In this document: piece by piece, positions 45,796 to 55,807 of the stretch
How the letters are laid out: every line of letters begins with the position of its first letter
How positions within the stretch are numbered: the stretch's first letter is position 1
DNA from: Diadophis punctatus similis
Lineage: Eukaryota > Chordata > Lepidosauria > Squamata > Dipsadidae
DNA length: 64,000 bases
Reading direction: 5' to 3'
NCBI GenBank assembly: GCA_023053685.1
Contig: JALIGW010000058.1
Span: 439,001-503,000, forward strand
Made by a program: the position numbers and the translations under genes
Notes under the pieces: model-generated
The model's input: only the letters and a program-made list of their open reading frames with translations
The model's database searches: none
Told to the model about the DNA's origin: nothing

Positions 45796-46219
45796 ATTAA
45801 AAAGCCCCAGACCAAAGCTGAGCTCTGCTAAGGCAAACATTCGAGCTCAAAGTGGGTAAATCAACATGCCAGCAGCCTGGCTCAATCCTGCCTTCATCCA
45901 GGACACCCGGAGAAATCGCTATACAGGCCGATAAGCAAAGTTGGAAGGTTCTGGAAGGATCCCTGGGAAGGTCTGCAATTCAGGATCTGCAGCCCCCATT
46001 TCCTGACCAGCCGATGGGTGTCCGGCTTCTGTAAAATATAACACCGTGAACAATTTAAGTGCCCAGGACAGGGCGGCCAGTCCTGCCAGTCATGAGAGAA
46101 CCCGCCAGCCTCACCCGATGGGCTCCTGGCTGTGGTATCTGGAGAATCACGCAGGGCAGGAGTGGTGCCAGAGGGCTGGAGAAGGGCAGTCCTCAAAAAC
46201 GGGGAAAGATGACCCAAAT

Positions 46220-46496
46220 CAGAGGTGGGTTCCTGCCGGTTCTGGCCGGTTCTATAGAACTGGTAGCGGGAATTTCCCCCTGCTCGCCGAACTGGCAGGG
46301 ATGGCCGGCTGGCCACACCCACAAATCTGCTCTCTCAGTGGCGCCATAAGCGCCGCCATCTTGGGTGTTGCTTCTGCACACGCCCAGAAGCAGGGTTTTT
46401 AGCACTGTGCAGGTGCACGTGGCGCGCAATGCATGCGAGCCCACGCGGCGCATGAGGAAGCGAACCGGCAGCGAGGTAAGTCAGAACCCACCCCTG
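46220..46496. mobile_element. non-autonomous hAT element with near-perfect 8-bp TSD
   Basis: Begins CAGAGGTGGGTT, ends AACCCACCCCTG; flanks ACCCAAAT (46212-46219) and ACTCAAAT (46497-46504). Same family as 32777-33098, and inserted into the CR1 relic. Confidence 0.85.
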
Positions 46497-46939
46497 ACTC
46501 AAATGACTGCGGACCTGTAACTTAGACATCAAAAAAGACCAGAGAAAAGTTTGGATGAGTCGATTCGTGAGCATTTAGAAAATCCTTTAGCCTGAGTTTA
46601 TCGAGAAGAAATCATGGCAAACAAACCTGGACTTATATTTTGTTAGAGCGGCTATTTTAGTTGACACGGGGAATGCAGAGGAGCTAAATATCTAGACTTC
46701 AGTGAAACACAAGACAAAATCTTCATGAGGTTCTAATTAAAAAAAAGAGAACAAGTGTGGGATGGACAACACAGCCATCACACAGGTACTGTATAGAGTA
46801 CCTGCTGGGCCGAAATCAGGCTGCGAGGACATCCTGGGCTCTGATTGGCTGCGATGACCATCATTTTTACAAAACACTAGCAAGAGGGATTAAAAAGTAC
46901 AAGTGGTAGAAGAGAATCTTTCTAGCTCAGAGTTGAACT

Positions 46940-47205
46940 GGGGAGTCCTTGGTGCTCTCTGAGCTTCGTTGCTTTCCTGCAGACGTTTCATGACCCAACT
47001 AGGGAACATCATCAGAGCTAGAAGGGAGTGGGGTTTGCAGAGAGGAGGAGGAGGAGGACTGTGGGGTCCTTGGTACTCTCTGAGCTGGGCTGTTTTCCTG
47101 CAGACGTTTCATGACCCAATTAGGGAACATCATCAGTGCTGATGATAGGTAATGAAACATCTGCAAGAAAACCAATAAGCTCAGAGAGCACCAAGGACCC
47201 CCACA
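46940..47205. repeat. two direct and one inverted copies of a hammerhead-core-like repeat
   Basis: The unit CTGATGATGTTCCCTA...GTCATGAAACGTCTGCAGG (minus strand) occurs at about 46951-47014 and 47069-47136. An inverted relative follows directly on the plus strand at 47137-47203 (CTGATGATAGGTAAT then GAAACATCTGCAAG). All keep CTGATGA and GAAAC. The layout recalls terminal regions of Penelope-like elements. Identity is inferred. Confidence 0.5.
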
Positions 47206-47776
47206 CACACACATACAAAATAGCTCAGAGATGACATAAACATTGGGGAGATCCTCACTTAGTGGCGAGAGACAGGAGGCTCTCGACCAGGTAGAACAAT
47301 GGGCAGAAGCCAGTAAAGTGAATTTCAGAAAAGTCGAAGTCCTACATTTGTATAAGTATGATCAAAGGGCCAAGTATGGAAGGGGAGGGACGATTCTAGG
47401 CAGAAATACAGATGGAAGAGACCTTGGAGCCCTGATGAGCACACAGCGGTCCATCAGCAGCTGCCAGGAGGGCAATTCCAGGTGCTGCACAATGTAAAGA
47501 TCAAAAGAAACCACCATTCCCCTCTATCCTGCACTGGTCAAGCCGTAGCTTGGATGCAGCGTCCCGTGCTGGGCACTGCATTTCAGAAAGGACCCCGATG
47601 GGCTGACGCCTGTCCAGAGGATGCTCAGGAGCCTGGAAGGAAGACAGAACTTGTGAACTGTGGCAGAAGTTGGGCAAAAGAAGATTCGGAGGAGCCACGA
47701 TTGCTGTCCTGGAGGGCTGCAGTGGAGGAATCGGGGCAGGATGGTTCCCAAAAGGAAAATAAGAAATCCTGGGTTG

Positions 47777-48748
47777 GCAATATGCCTAATAGAAATATTT
47801 CAGGTTTTAAAACAATGCTTTGCTTTAAAATCTTTTCAATCCATATTCGGACTTCTGTCCAGTATTTTTTGGCTTCAGTGCAAGCCCACCACATATGATA
47901 AAATGAGCCCGGTGTGTGATTACACTTCCAACAATTCATCGATTTATTCTTAAACATTTTTGCTAATCTCTCTGGGGACATATGCCATCTGTAAAACATC
48001 TTATACGTATTTTCTTTAAATGCTGTTGCCATTGTCATTTTACAATTCCTTTCCCATAGCTGCTGCCACATATCATTTAATAAAGAAGAAATAAATTTAA
48101 TTATTCACATAGTGACTGCCACTAGAATTGTATATGCACAAAACTGGAAGTTGAATAGAATACCAACAGAAAGAGAAGTATTAAGAAAGATAATGGACTG
48201 TGCGGAAATGAATAGACTTACAATGAGAATGAAAGATAAAGAAGAGTTTTATAAAATTTTGGGAAAATTTTATGAATGGATGGAAAAAGAAAATAGATAA
48301 ACTATAGATAATTGATAGAATACTAAATGTAAATTTAACATAAAAGACATAAAAAAATTGAGAAATATGATCTAGATAACCCGGAAGGCAAAAAGAGAAA
48401 AGGAGGCAGCATTAAACAAATATGGGACATACTGTATACTGAAAATTAAATTAGAATAGAATGGAAATAGAAATTAGGATTTAATGATATGATTGCTAGA
48501 ATAGAAAAATAAGAAAATTAGTTCAGTTTGCTGTTTTAATATTAAAGTTATATTTTTTGTTTTTATTATTGATGCAGGATGAACAGTAGATATTATGAAA
48601 TGTGATTTAGGCTGTACTATTTCTATGTAAGGGATATTATATATATATATAATGTATTTTTATATATATAATATTATAAATACATATAAGTATGTCTTTT
48701 TAAGGTAGAGAAAAATAAAAAACTTTTTGCAAAAAGAAAAGAAAAGAA
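47777..48748 (+). mobile_element. L1 LINE 3' end with 5' inversion (twin priming) and 16-bp TSD
   Basis: The right part (from about 48079, plus strand) encodes the end of L1 ORF2: NKEEINLIIHIVTATRIVYA...MKDKEEFYKILGKFYEWMEK, then a 3' UTR and an A-rich tail (AAAGAAAAGAAAAG). The left part, on the minus strand (48081 down to 47777), encodes the adjoining upstream segment: LNDMWQQLWER, MNCWKCNHTPGSFYHMWWAC, LKPEIFLLGILP. Flanks AAGAAATCCTGGGTTG (47761-47776) and AAGAAACTCTGGGTTG (48749-48764) match 14 of 16. Confidence 0.88.
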
Positions 48749-49043
48749 AAGAAACTCTGGGTTGAAATGAGAAGGAAGCCGAGCTTGCTACAGACCAGGA
48801 AAAATTTGCTAACTGTTTAAGAGGCTGCCTCGGAAATGGTGGTTCCTCCTTCACGCAATGAAGGCTGTTGGTTGGGGGCACCATTGTAGGAGACCCCTGC
48901 ATTGGGAAGGGGGCTAGACTAGATGGTCTCCAGTGCCCTTCCCACCCTTATCTTCTAGGATTCTGCCACTTCCGGGAAAGGAGGACGGGCTGATTACAGA
49001 GGCTACTGAAGGCCAGTCATCCCGAGAGAGAATATTCTGAGAT

Positions 49044-49234
49044 TTGCAGGATCCGATCTGGGTGGGTCACCGGGACCAGAGCTTTTGTCTTCCGAGCTTT
49101 CAGACTCGTGCCGGAGCCCATCCTCGGGGAGCTTCTCCCTAGCAGAGTCTGTGCTGTTCTGGGCACTCTGCCAGAGAGAAGCTGGGAAGACAAAAGCTCT
49201 GGTCCCGGTGACCCACCCGGATCGGATCCTGCAA
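49044..49234. repeat. fold-back sequence, 55-bp inverted arms
   Basis: The left arm (49044-49098) and right arm (49180-49234) are inverted copies with about two mismatches, separated by an 81-base loop. Arms contain GGTGGGTCACCGGGACCAGA. No coding or flanking duplication is seen. It resembles a fold-back or MITE-type element. Confidence 0.8.
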
Positions 49235-49660
49235 GATTATCCTGCTGGGACACGTAGATTCCCCTCCGTTCATTCTGAGATTTCTCTGAAATTGCTTCAC
49301 TGCAGGTTCTATTCCTTCTCCCAAGGACAAGAGATGCAATCCTGGCCCCTTCTCACCTGACAGCCGTGCAGACAACGGGAGAATGTCCTGCCCATCTCCT
49401 CCTGCTGTGCCTCGCAAGCCTTGCTTCCCTCCCCCCCAATGACCTCACCTGGATGCCCACGAGAGGCCCTGGCTTCTCCTCCTGCCCAGATCTGCCTGTC
49501 CCCCTTCAACGCTCGATGTACGGAGGGTCAGGAGCCATTCATAACATTCATTCCTCACATTCGTTCTGTGCATCCATGTCGCTGAATCCTTCAAGTCCCC
49601 AACAGCTTCCAGGCCCTCGGAGGAGACTTTGGCGACATCTCCAGCTGGGCCTGCAGTAGG

Positions 49661-49815
49661 AATATACAGAATTTAACAGAGGCGGAAGGCACCTTGGAGG
49701 TCTCCTAGTCCAACCCCTTGCTCTAGCAGGAGAGCCTAGTAGACCAATCCAGATAAATGGCTGCCCAGCCTCTTCCTAAAATCCTCCAGTGATGGAGCAC
49801 CCACAACTTCTAATA
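49661..49815 (-). mobile_element. CR1 LINE 3'-end fragment
   Basis: Contains GGAAGGCACCTTGGAGGTC, CTAGTCCAACCCCTTGC and CTCCAGTGATGGAGCACCC. Truncated at ACAACTTCTAATACAG. Confidence 0.8.
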
Positions 49816-49925
49816 CAGAAGAGGTCTCAACTATACCACCCATATGCTAATGATTTACACTTGGTTTCATCAACATATGGATGGAATTGCACCCCAAATT
49901 GCTGGATGTCGCCTTCCGGTGGCTT

Positions 49926-50155
49926 CATATATTTTATTTTATTTTATTTTATTTTATTTTATTTTATTTTATTTTATTTTATTTTATTTTATTTTATTTT
50001 ATTTTATTTATTTTATTTTATTTTATTTTATTTTATTTTATTTTATTATTTTATTTTATTTTATTTTATTATTTTATTTTATTTTATTTTATTTTATTTT
50101 ATTTTATTTTATTTTATTTTATTTTATTATTTTATTATTTTATTTATTATTTGTT
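49926..50155. repeat. (TTTTA)n microsatellite, about 230 bp
   Basis: An almost uninterrupted TTTTA array with a few 4-base slips. It adjoins CGCATGGCGACTCAATGCGG-type sequence at 50185-50225, which looks like the degraded minus-strand 3' end of an L2-like LINE; the array would be that element's expanded tail. All three frames stay open for over 90 codons as FILFY repeats, not a gene. Confidence 0.9.
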
Positions 50156-50273
50156 TGTTTGTTTGTTTTAGGAAATGTATATTGCCACTTATACGCACAT
50201 GGCGACTCAATGCGGCTTACAGAAATATAAACAAATATATAGACAAATCCAAACCCATTAAGGCCAACCTCCC

Positions 50274-51586
50274 AGGTGGTAAAAGTTTCAATGATCGCGT
50301 GGGCACAAAACTTTGGTTATCCAATTAATTTAAATGAATGGGAAAAAATTTGGATTATCAATTATAAATTAACACTGGTGATACCATACAAAGAAAACAT
50401 ATAAAATGTTTTACCGGTGGCACCTTCCTCCAGCACGATTGGCAAAAACGTTCCCGAAACTTTCTCCAAAGTGCTGGAAATGCAAAGAAGGTATAGGAAC
50501 ATACTACCATCTATGATGGACCTGCCCCAAGGTGAAGAACTTTTGGATTAAGATCAAAAACTGCCTTGAACAAATTACCTCAAAAATGATTCCCTTAAAG
50601 CCGGAGCTTTTCTTATTAGGTATTTTCAGAGAAAAAATGACGAATGAAGATAGGTATATAATTCTACACATTACAACAGCCGCAAGAATTATATATGCGC
50701 AAATCTGGAAAACCGAACAAATCCCAACTACGTTAAATCTCGTTAATAAAGTATTTGAGTGTGCAGAACTCAGTAGGATGTCATTGGAAATGCAAGATAA
50801 AGATGATTCTGAATTCTATAAAACTTGGGACAGGTGGTATAATTGGCTTAATCAAAATAAATATCAAAAACTGTTATAATTATATGTCATAAACTAAGAC
50901 AGTATAAACAATAACAAATGTCTACTTTTCCGCATAGACCAGAACAAACTATGGGGATATATACAATTTTACAAGGTCTTAAAATATTAATCAAGTTGAA
51001 TAAAAGAATCATTGTTGAAAAAGGAAAAAATGTTTTATTGTAATGATAATAGACCGAATATAATATAATAATAGAAAAGAATAAGGAAAATATTGGAAGA
51101 TGTAAGGAAGATAATGATGTAAACAATAACTATATAGAATAAACATGTTTTTGTATCACTAGGCTGTAAAAGGATAATGTCGACGGGATGGTTTTATTTA
51201 TTTTATTTATTTATTTATTTATAAGAGTTCTTATAGGCCGCCCAATCCCGTGGGACTCAGGGCGGCTTACAGCAGAGATTAGAACTACACATTAAAATAG
51301 CATCTAAAAACATCATATTACAATTTTTAAAAAAAGCCATTCATACTTGGGGGAATCGTCTCTTCACCCCGCCTGCCGGAAGAGCCATGTTTTTACTGCC
51401 TTGCGGAAGGCCAGTAGGGTGGGGATAGTCCGGATCTCTGGCGGGTTGACATGTATGTTCAATGTTTTCTATTTTCAAAGATATTTGATACTTTATTTGT
51501 GTATACATATGTTTACACGTTTTTATGTTTGTTTGTATGTTTGTTAGTTTTTTTTAACATAATTAATAAAGATTATTTTTTTAAAA
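50274..51586 (+). mobile_element. L1 LINE 3' end with perfect 14-bp TSD
   Basis: AAGGCCAACCTCCC occurs at 50260-50273 and 51587-51600. The insert encodes the end of L1 ORF2 (MFYRWHLPPARLAK, CWKCKEGIGTYYHLWWTC after a frameshift, LKPELFLLGIF, RIIYAQIWKTEQIPT, FYKTWDRWYNWLNQNK) and ends AATAAAGATTATT with a short A-run. It is interrupted by an L2-like tail at 51193-51440. Confidence 0.92.
51193..51440 (-). mobile_element. L2-like LINE 3' end nested in the L1
   Basis: Starts with (TTTA)n, then AGGCCGCCCAATCCCGTGGG, ACTCAGGGCGGCTTACAG and the complement of the coding end seen at 45550-45620 (CGCCTGCCGGAAGAGCCATG). L1 sequence resumes after GGCGGGTTG. Confidence 0.82.
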
Positions 51587-52127
51587 AAGGCCAACCTCCC
51601 GCTCCCTCCAATACCTAGAGAGGCCTTCCTGCTGGATACGCTGACCTGCCACAAGCCCAGCAGCTTCCCTGGCACCTCTTTGCTGAAGCCGCCCTCTCAG
51701 GCTCCCTCCCACTGAGACGCTCTCCGGGCTGCCGCTAATCAGCTCCAGCATCCTCCTCCTCCTCCTCCTCTCAAAGGCTCTGCTTCACTGGACCCCAGTG
51801 ACAAATGGCACAGTTGGCCAGGGTGCCCGGCACCAGCTCAGCAAGTTTCCGCTCTGCCACCAGACCCAGAGCAACCAACCATGTTCCAGGCGAGTCAGCT
51901 TTACTTATAAACCCCTCTGTAAAATAATAGCTCTATGGTCATAAAGACATTGAAGCCCATCCCCTGTAAACTCTCCCGCCCCTCACAGTTTGAGGGACAA
52001 GCATCCCCTCCCCATTTCGATGATGAGGGTTGGTGCTGGATGACCACTTTTTCAAAAGTTATTTCTTATAGAAGACAACCTCAGTCACTCAGGGTTGAGC
52101 GGTGGAGTCCTTGGTCCTCTCTGAGCC

Positions 52128-52205
52128 TAGTGGTTTGCTTCCAGACGTCTCATCACCCAAAAAGGTAATACCATCAGTGTGAGTGAGTGTGGGGTTCTTC
52201 TCTCC
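52128..52205 (-). repeat. diverged copy of the CTGATGA...ACGTC repeat
   Basis: The minus strand reads CACTGATGGTATTACC then TTTGGGTGATGAGACGTCTGG, a mutated relative of the units at 46940-47205. Confidence 0.45.
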
Positions 52206-52661
52206 CAGTTTATATACAGTAGCTTGCCCTGCCAGTGTTGGCGGGAGTTTAGTTTTCTCCTTGGTGATTCCTGTTTCCTGCTTGTTTGTCTGGTGTTAAT
52301 CCTTGCTTATGGGGTGCTGGCTGCTGCAAAGCATGTCTTCTGGTCTTTGTTTCTTTCTTAGGTTTTCTATTGTCTCTGGTGTATAAATCTGGTCTATCTC
52401 TATGTTATCTATTGATGACTGATTTGTCTAAATGCCAAGTTTCCAGGAATTCCCTGGCATTTTTGGATTTGGTTTGGTCTAGGATGCTTCCCCCCCCGCC
52501 CCGGGTGATAATGTGGCTGTGGCTGTCCATATGCATGCTGGGATTAAAGAATTTTCATCATGTCTTCCAACTGCTGGTCAGTGTTTATATATATTCTCTG
52601 CTAGTTTCTGCCTCTCTGTATATAGTGGCGGTCGTAGTCTTTACACTGTATGCTGTATGTT

Positions 52662-52776
52662 AGGGGTCCCCAACCGTGGCAACTTTAAGGCTTGTGGACT
52701 TCAGCTCCCATGCTGGCTGAGGGATTCTGGGAGTTGTAGTCCAGAAGTCTTAAAGTTGCCACGGTTGGGGATCCCT
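52662..52776. mobile_element. palindromic hAT-like MITE, second copy
   Basis: TAGGGGTCCCCAACCGTGGC and GCCACGGTTGGGGATCCCTG are inverted ends; the arms continue through GCAACTTTAAG. Same family as 41488-41626. Confidence 0.75.
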
Positions 52777-53334
52777 GTTGTAGATGGCTCCAGTTTTTCT
52801 TCTTGGGCAGTAGCCTTCAGGAGAGGGGCTGGATGGTTCGGCTCCTCCTTGTCTCCAGTCAAGTAGCGGAGGGTGGGGGGGCAGTTATGTCATTGAACCC
52901 TTGACTGTTCCACTCTGGAGGAGTACAGGGCTGAGTTTCCCCCCTGTGAATGGCAGGGTAAGGCCACCTGCCGCTTTGGAGTGGGGTGCCCTCAATAGGC
53001 TGATGCCACCCAATGATACATTGCCATCCTGAGCCAGAGTGGGGATGCCGTGGAAATCCTGAACTGGAACCTAGAAGAGTCACGGACCGGATGGGAAGAA
53101 CCCACCTTTAATTCTGCCCATTCTGCTCAGCAGCTGCTCTGGATGGGATGGTGCTCGCCTTGGGGCCCTCTTGGTGGAAAAGGAGGTGCGGGGAAGCTCG
53201 GGCATGGCAGCCTTCACCCAGCCAGGGATGGTACCTCCATACCCAGACCAGGGAGCATCCCAGGCCCCCATCATCACCCATTCCTGCAATGACCTCCATG
53301 CGGGACGCCTGTGAAGGTAGAAGCTCCAGCTGAA

Positions 53335-53570
53335 GTGGTGCAGTGATTAAATGCAGCCATTGCAGGCCGACTGCTAGTTCAACAGTTCAGCTGTTCAAAT
53401 CTCACTAGGCTCAAGGTTGACTCAGCCTTTCATCCTTCCGAGGTCGGTAAAATGAGGACCCAGATTGTTGGGGGCAATATGCTGAACTCTGTAAACCACT
53501 TAGAGAGTGCTGTAAAGCACTATGAAGCGGTATATAAGAAAAGTGCTATTGCTATATGGACCAGTACGTG
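53335..53570 (+). mobile_element. tRNA-derived SINE, full length
   Basis: The head GTGGTGCAGTGATTAAATGC and GTTCAAATCTCACTAGGCTC carry A- and B-box-like promoter elements. The body has GGTCGGTAAAATGAGGACCC and GCTGTAAAGCACTATGAAGC, and the tail is GTGCTATTGCTAT. A minus-strand copy lies at 55319-55547. I do not assign a family name. Confidence 0.82.
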
Positions 53571-54289
53571 GTGGCCAGACTATTGGCATAAAGACCCCCA
53601 GCCTGAGGCTGCTGCATTGGATGCTCCTGGGTTCCGTTCGAAAGCTTGTCTTTGGGGGCCATGAAGTCCTTTAATTATCACCCCCTTATCCTGCCTCCAG
53701 GCCACAATACCCGGAGGGGCCCCCAAGAGTCCCACCCCAGGGGAGTGGAGGGTGGGGGTCAGGCAGGGATAATTAGACTCTGAGATTTCTCCACCCCCTC
53801 CCAGGGAACCCTTCTTCAGTGCTCCAACTGTGGGCATCTAAGCAGCTTTCCAGGGATCGGATGCAATCTTGTTTTTTGCTCTGCCCTCTGCAGAGGCAGC
53901 AAAGAATCGAGTAATCTACCAAATTTGTAAAGAAAAATTTTCTCTCCTCTGAATATAAATCCCACAGGGTCCCTTCCAAATATCCAGGCATTTCTATAGG
54001 CCACAGAAGAGTTCCTGTTCCCCACAACTCTCGATGGGGAAAGTAACATTGCCCCCCCCTTCAAGTTGTTATGTGGGCAGAAGCAGGAAGGACCCCCCCC
54101 CCTTCACACGATCCTGCCAGATTAGAATATCAGGCTTGAGGTTTTCGTGGCTTCTTGGCACCCAGGGGCCCCAAGAGCCGAGGGGAGGCAAGGTCAGGTT
54201 CCCCCACTCAGCCAGCCCAGCCCAGCCCAGCCCAAGAGACTGGCTGAAGGTTGCCAGAATCAGGGGGGGCTGCCTCCGAAGGTGGCTGC

Positions 54290-54455
54290 TGGGGGGCTCT
54301 TTGGGAAAACCTCCAGGGATGGAGCACCCCCAGAGGCAAGCGGAATGGCTTGTCTCTGGGCAGCCAGTTGTCCAGAATGGTAGAGGGTCTCCTGCTTGAC
54401 TAGGGGGTTGGACTGGAAGACCTCCAGGGTCCCCTCCCACCCTATTATTCTATGT
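54290..54455 (+). mobile_element. CR1 3' end with 5' inversion
   Basis: From about 54350 the sequence is plus-strand CR1 (GTCTCCTGCTTGAC, GGTTGGACTGGAAGACC). The left part, 54300-54349, is CR1 in the opposite orientation (ACCTCCAGGGATGGAGCACC). The two halves are adjacent in the normal element, so this is an inverted 5' part. Confidence 0.65.
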
Positions 54456-54690
54456 TCCGTTCATTTAGTGACCGTTGAAAGTTACAGCAGCACCTAAAAT
54501 AAGCATCTCGTGGTCATCTCATCACCATTTATGACCTTCCCAGCCGGCGTCCAGCAAGCGAAGCCAATGGGGGAACCGGATTCACTTAATGACCAAGTGA
54601 TTCACTTAACAACTGCAATGGTTTCCTAACAAGAAAAGGTCATAAAATTGGGCGTGACTTGCTTGAAACCGCCTTGCTTAGGAATGGAAA
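54456..54690. repeat. unclassified interspersed repeat
   Basis: TTTAGTGACCGTTGAAAG, ATTCACTTAATGACCAAGTG and CACTTAACAACTGCAATGG recur in the family seen at 1722-1890. No coding or terminal repeats. Confidence 0.5.
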
Positions 54691-54968
54691 TGCTGGCCCC
54701 ACCGTGGGCATCGGGGGTGGGGGGGCGACCGGCCGTGTAGGCTCAGAGAAGGGAGAAGGGCTCCCAACCTGCCTATCCAGCAGGACCTCCAGGTCAAACC
54801 TTGCCAGGATTCAAGATAACCTGCGCTAACAGTTCATGGTCTCTTCCACAATCTGACCGTGTTCCTGAGTCTGAGGCACTGAAGGGGTGAGCCCCCACCC
54901 CACCCCCTTTCCTGGCTTTATTGCTAAGTGACCCAGTATCTCGGCTGCTCTGGGTATTTATTTTGGAT

Positions 54969-55114
54969 GTCTGTAGAGATTCTCCATCATCCAGGTCATG
55001 GTTGTCCCAAAGGTGCTTTTCTTAAAAAAACAACAACACAGAAAGTCCAGTTGCCTCCTGAAAAAGCACCTTTGGGACAACCAGGACCTTCGATGACGGA
55101 GAATCTCTACAGAC
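54969..55114. repeat. fold-back sequence, about 54-bp inverted arms
   Basis: GTCTGTAGAGATTCTCCATC...AAAGGTGCTTTTC (54969-55021) is mirrored by GAAAAAGCACCTTTGGGAC...GAATCTCTACAGAC (55060-55114) across a loop of about 38 bases with an A-run. Single-arm relatives lie at 26600-26655 and 56180-56215. Confidence 0.78.
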
Positions 55115-55318
55115 TTTTAGCTATGCAATTTGGGATGGACACCCTTGGAATGGCGTGGGAGTAGGAATGGTTGCAGAGAAAAATTGCAGACTACAGGAAC
55201 CATGTGCACCACTCAGGTGACCCTGAGGACACATATAAATCTCCAGGTGGCCTTGGAGGTTTAACAGATTAACAGAGTGGGAAGGGACCTTGTGGGTCAT
55301 CTAGTCCACCCCCCCACC

Positions 55319-55547
55319 CAAGCAATAGCAATAGCAATAGCACTTAGACTTATATACTGCTTCATAGTGCTTTACAGCCCTCTCTAAGCGGTTTACAGAG
55401 TTCAGCATATTGCCCCCAACAATCTGGGTCCTCATTTTACCGACCTCAGAAAGATGGAAGGCTGAGTCAACCTTGAGCCGGTGAGATTTGAACAGCTGAA
55501 CTGCTGAACTAGCAGTAGCCTGCAGTGCTGCATTTAACCACTGCGCC
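55319..55547 (-). mobile_element. tRNA-derived SINE
   Basis: Reverse complement of the element at 53335-53570, from the tail (AGCAATAGCAATAGCAATAG) to the tRNA-like head (TTTAACCACTGCGCCC). Confidence 0.82.
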
Positions 55548-55572
55548 CAAACCCTAACCCTAACCCTAACCC
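55546..55572. repeat. short interstitial telomere-like tract (CCCTAA)3.5
   Basis: Three perfect CCCTAA units and a partial one, preceded by a degenerate CCCAAA, immediately at the head of the SINE. Confidence 0.85.
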
Positions 55573-55807
55573 TTGCATGCATGGCTGGCTCAGATATTCT
55601 GGGAGTTGAAGTCCACAGGTCCTCAAAGAGCCATAGTTTGGCCCCCCTTGCTTACATCATTTCTGACAGATGGAAGTCCAGTCTCTTCTTGAAAGCTTCC
55701 AGGGATGAAGCTCCCACAACTTCCAAAGGCAACTTCTCTTCCATCGATTGATTGCTCTCACTGTCAGAACATTTCTCCTTATTTCTAGGATAAATGACTC
55801 TCTAAAA

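Larger units (their letters stand above)
45850..48965 (+). mobile_element. old CR1 LINE relic, repeatedly invaded
   Basis: Pieces of one plus-strand CR1 ORF2 can be followed: KTGKDDPN just before 46220, YLDFS (RT motif A) near 46700, LDQVEQWAE and KVEVLHL near 47300, then a CR1 3' end GACTAGATGGTCTCCAGTGC at 48915-48935. It is interrupted by a hAT (46220-46496), repeats (46940-47205) and an L1 (47777-48748). It is heavily mutated. Confidence 0.65.
55262..55800 (-). mobile_element. CR1 LINE 3' end, split by SINE and other inserts
   Basis: CR1 tail at 55262-55318 (AGTGGGAAGGGACCTTGTGG) resumes at 55640-55800 (AGTCTCTTCTTGAAAGCTTC, GGATGAAGCTCCCACAACTT). Between them lie a SINE, a telomere-like tract and half of a palindromic MITE (55574-55640). 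Confidence 0.75.

Noticed and set aside
49789..50328. Repetitive FILFY protein from all frames
   Set aside because: Translation of the (TTTTA)n microsatellite; pentamers leave frames open by composition.
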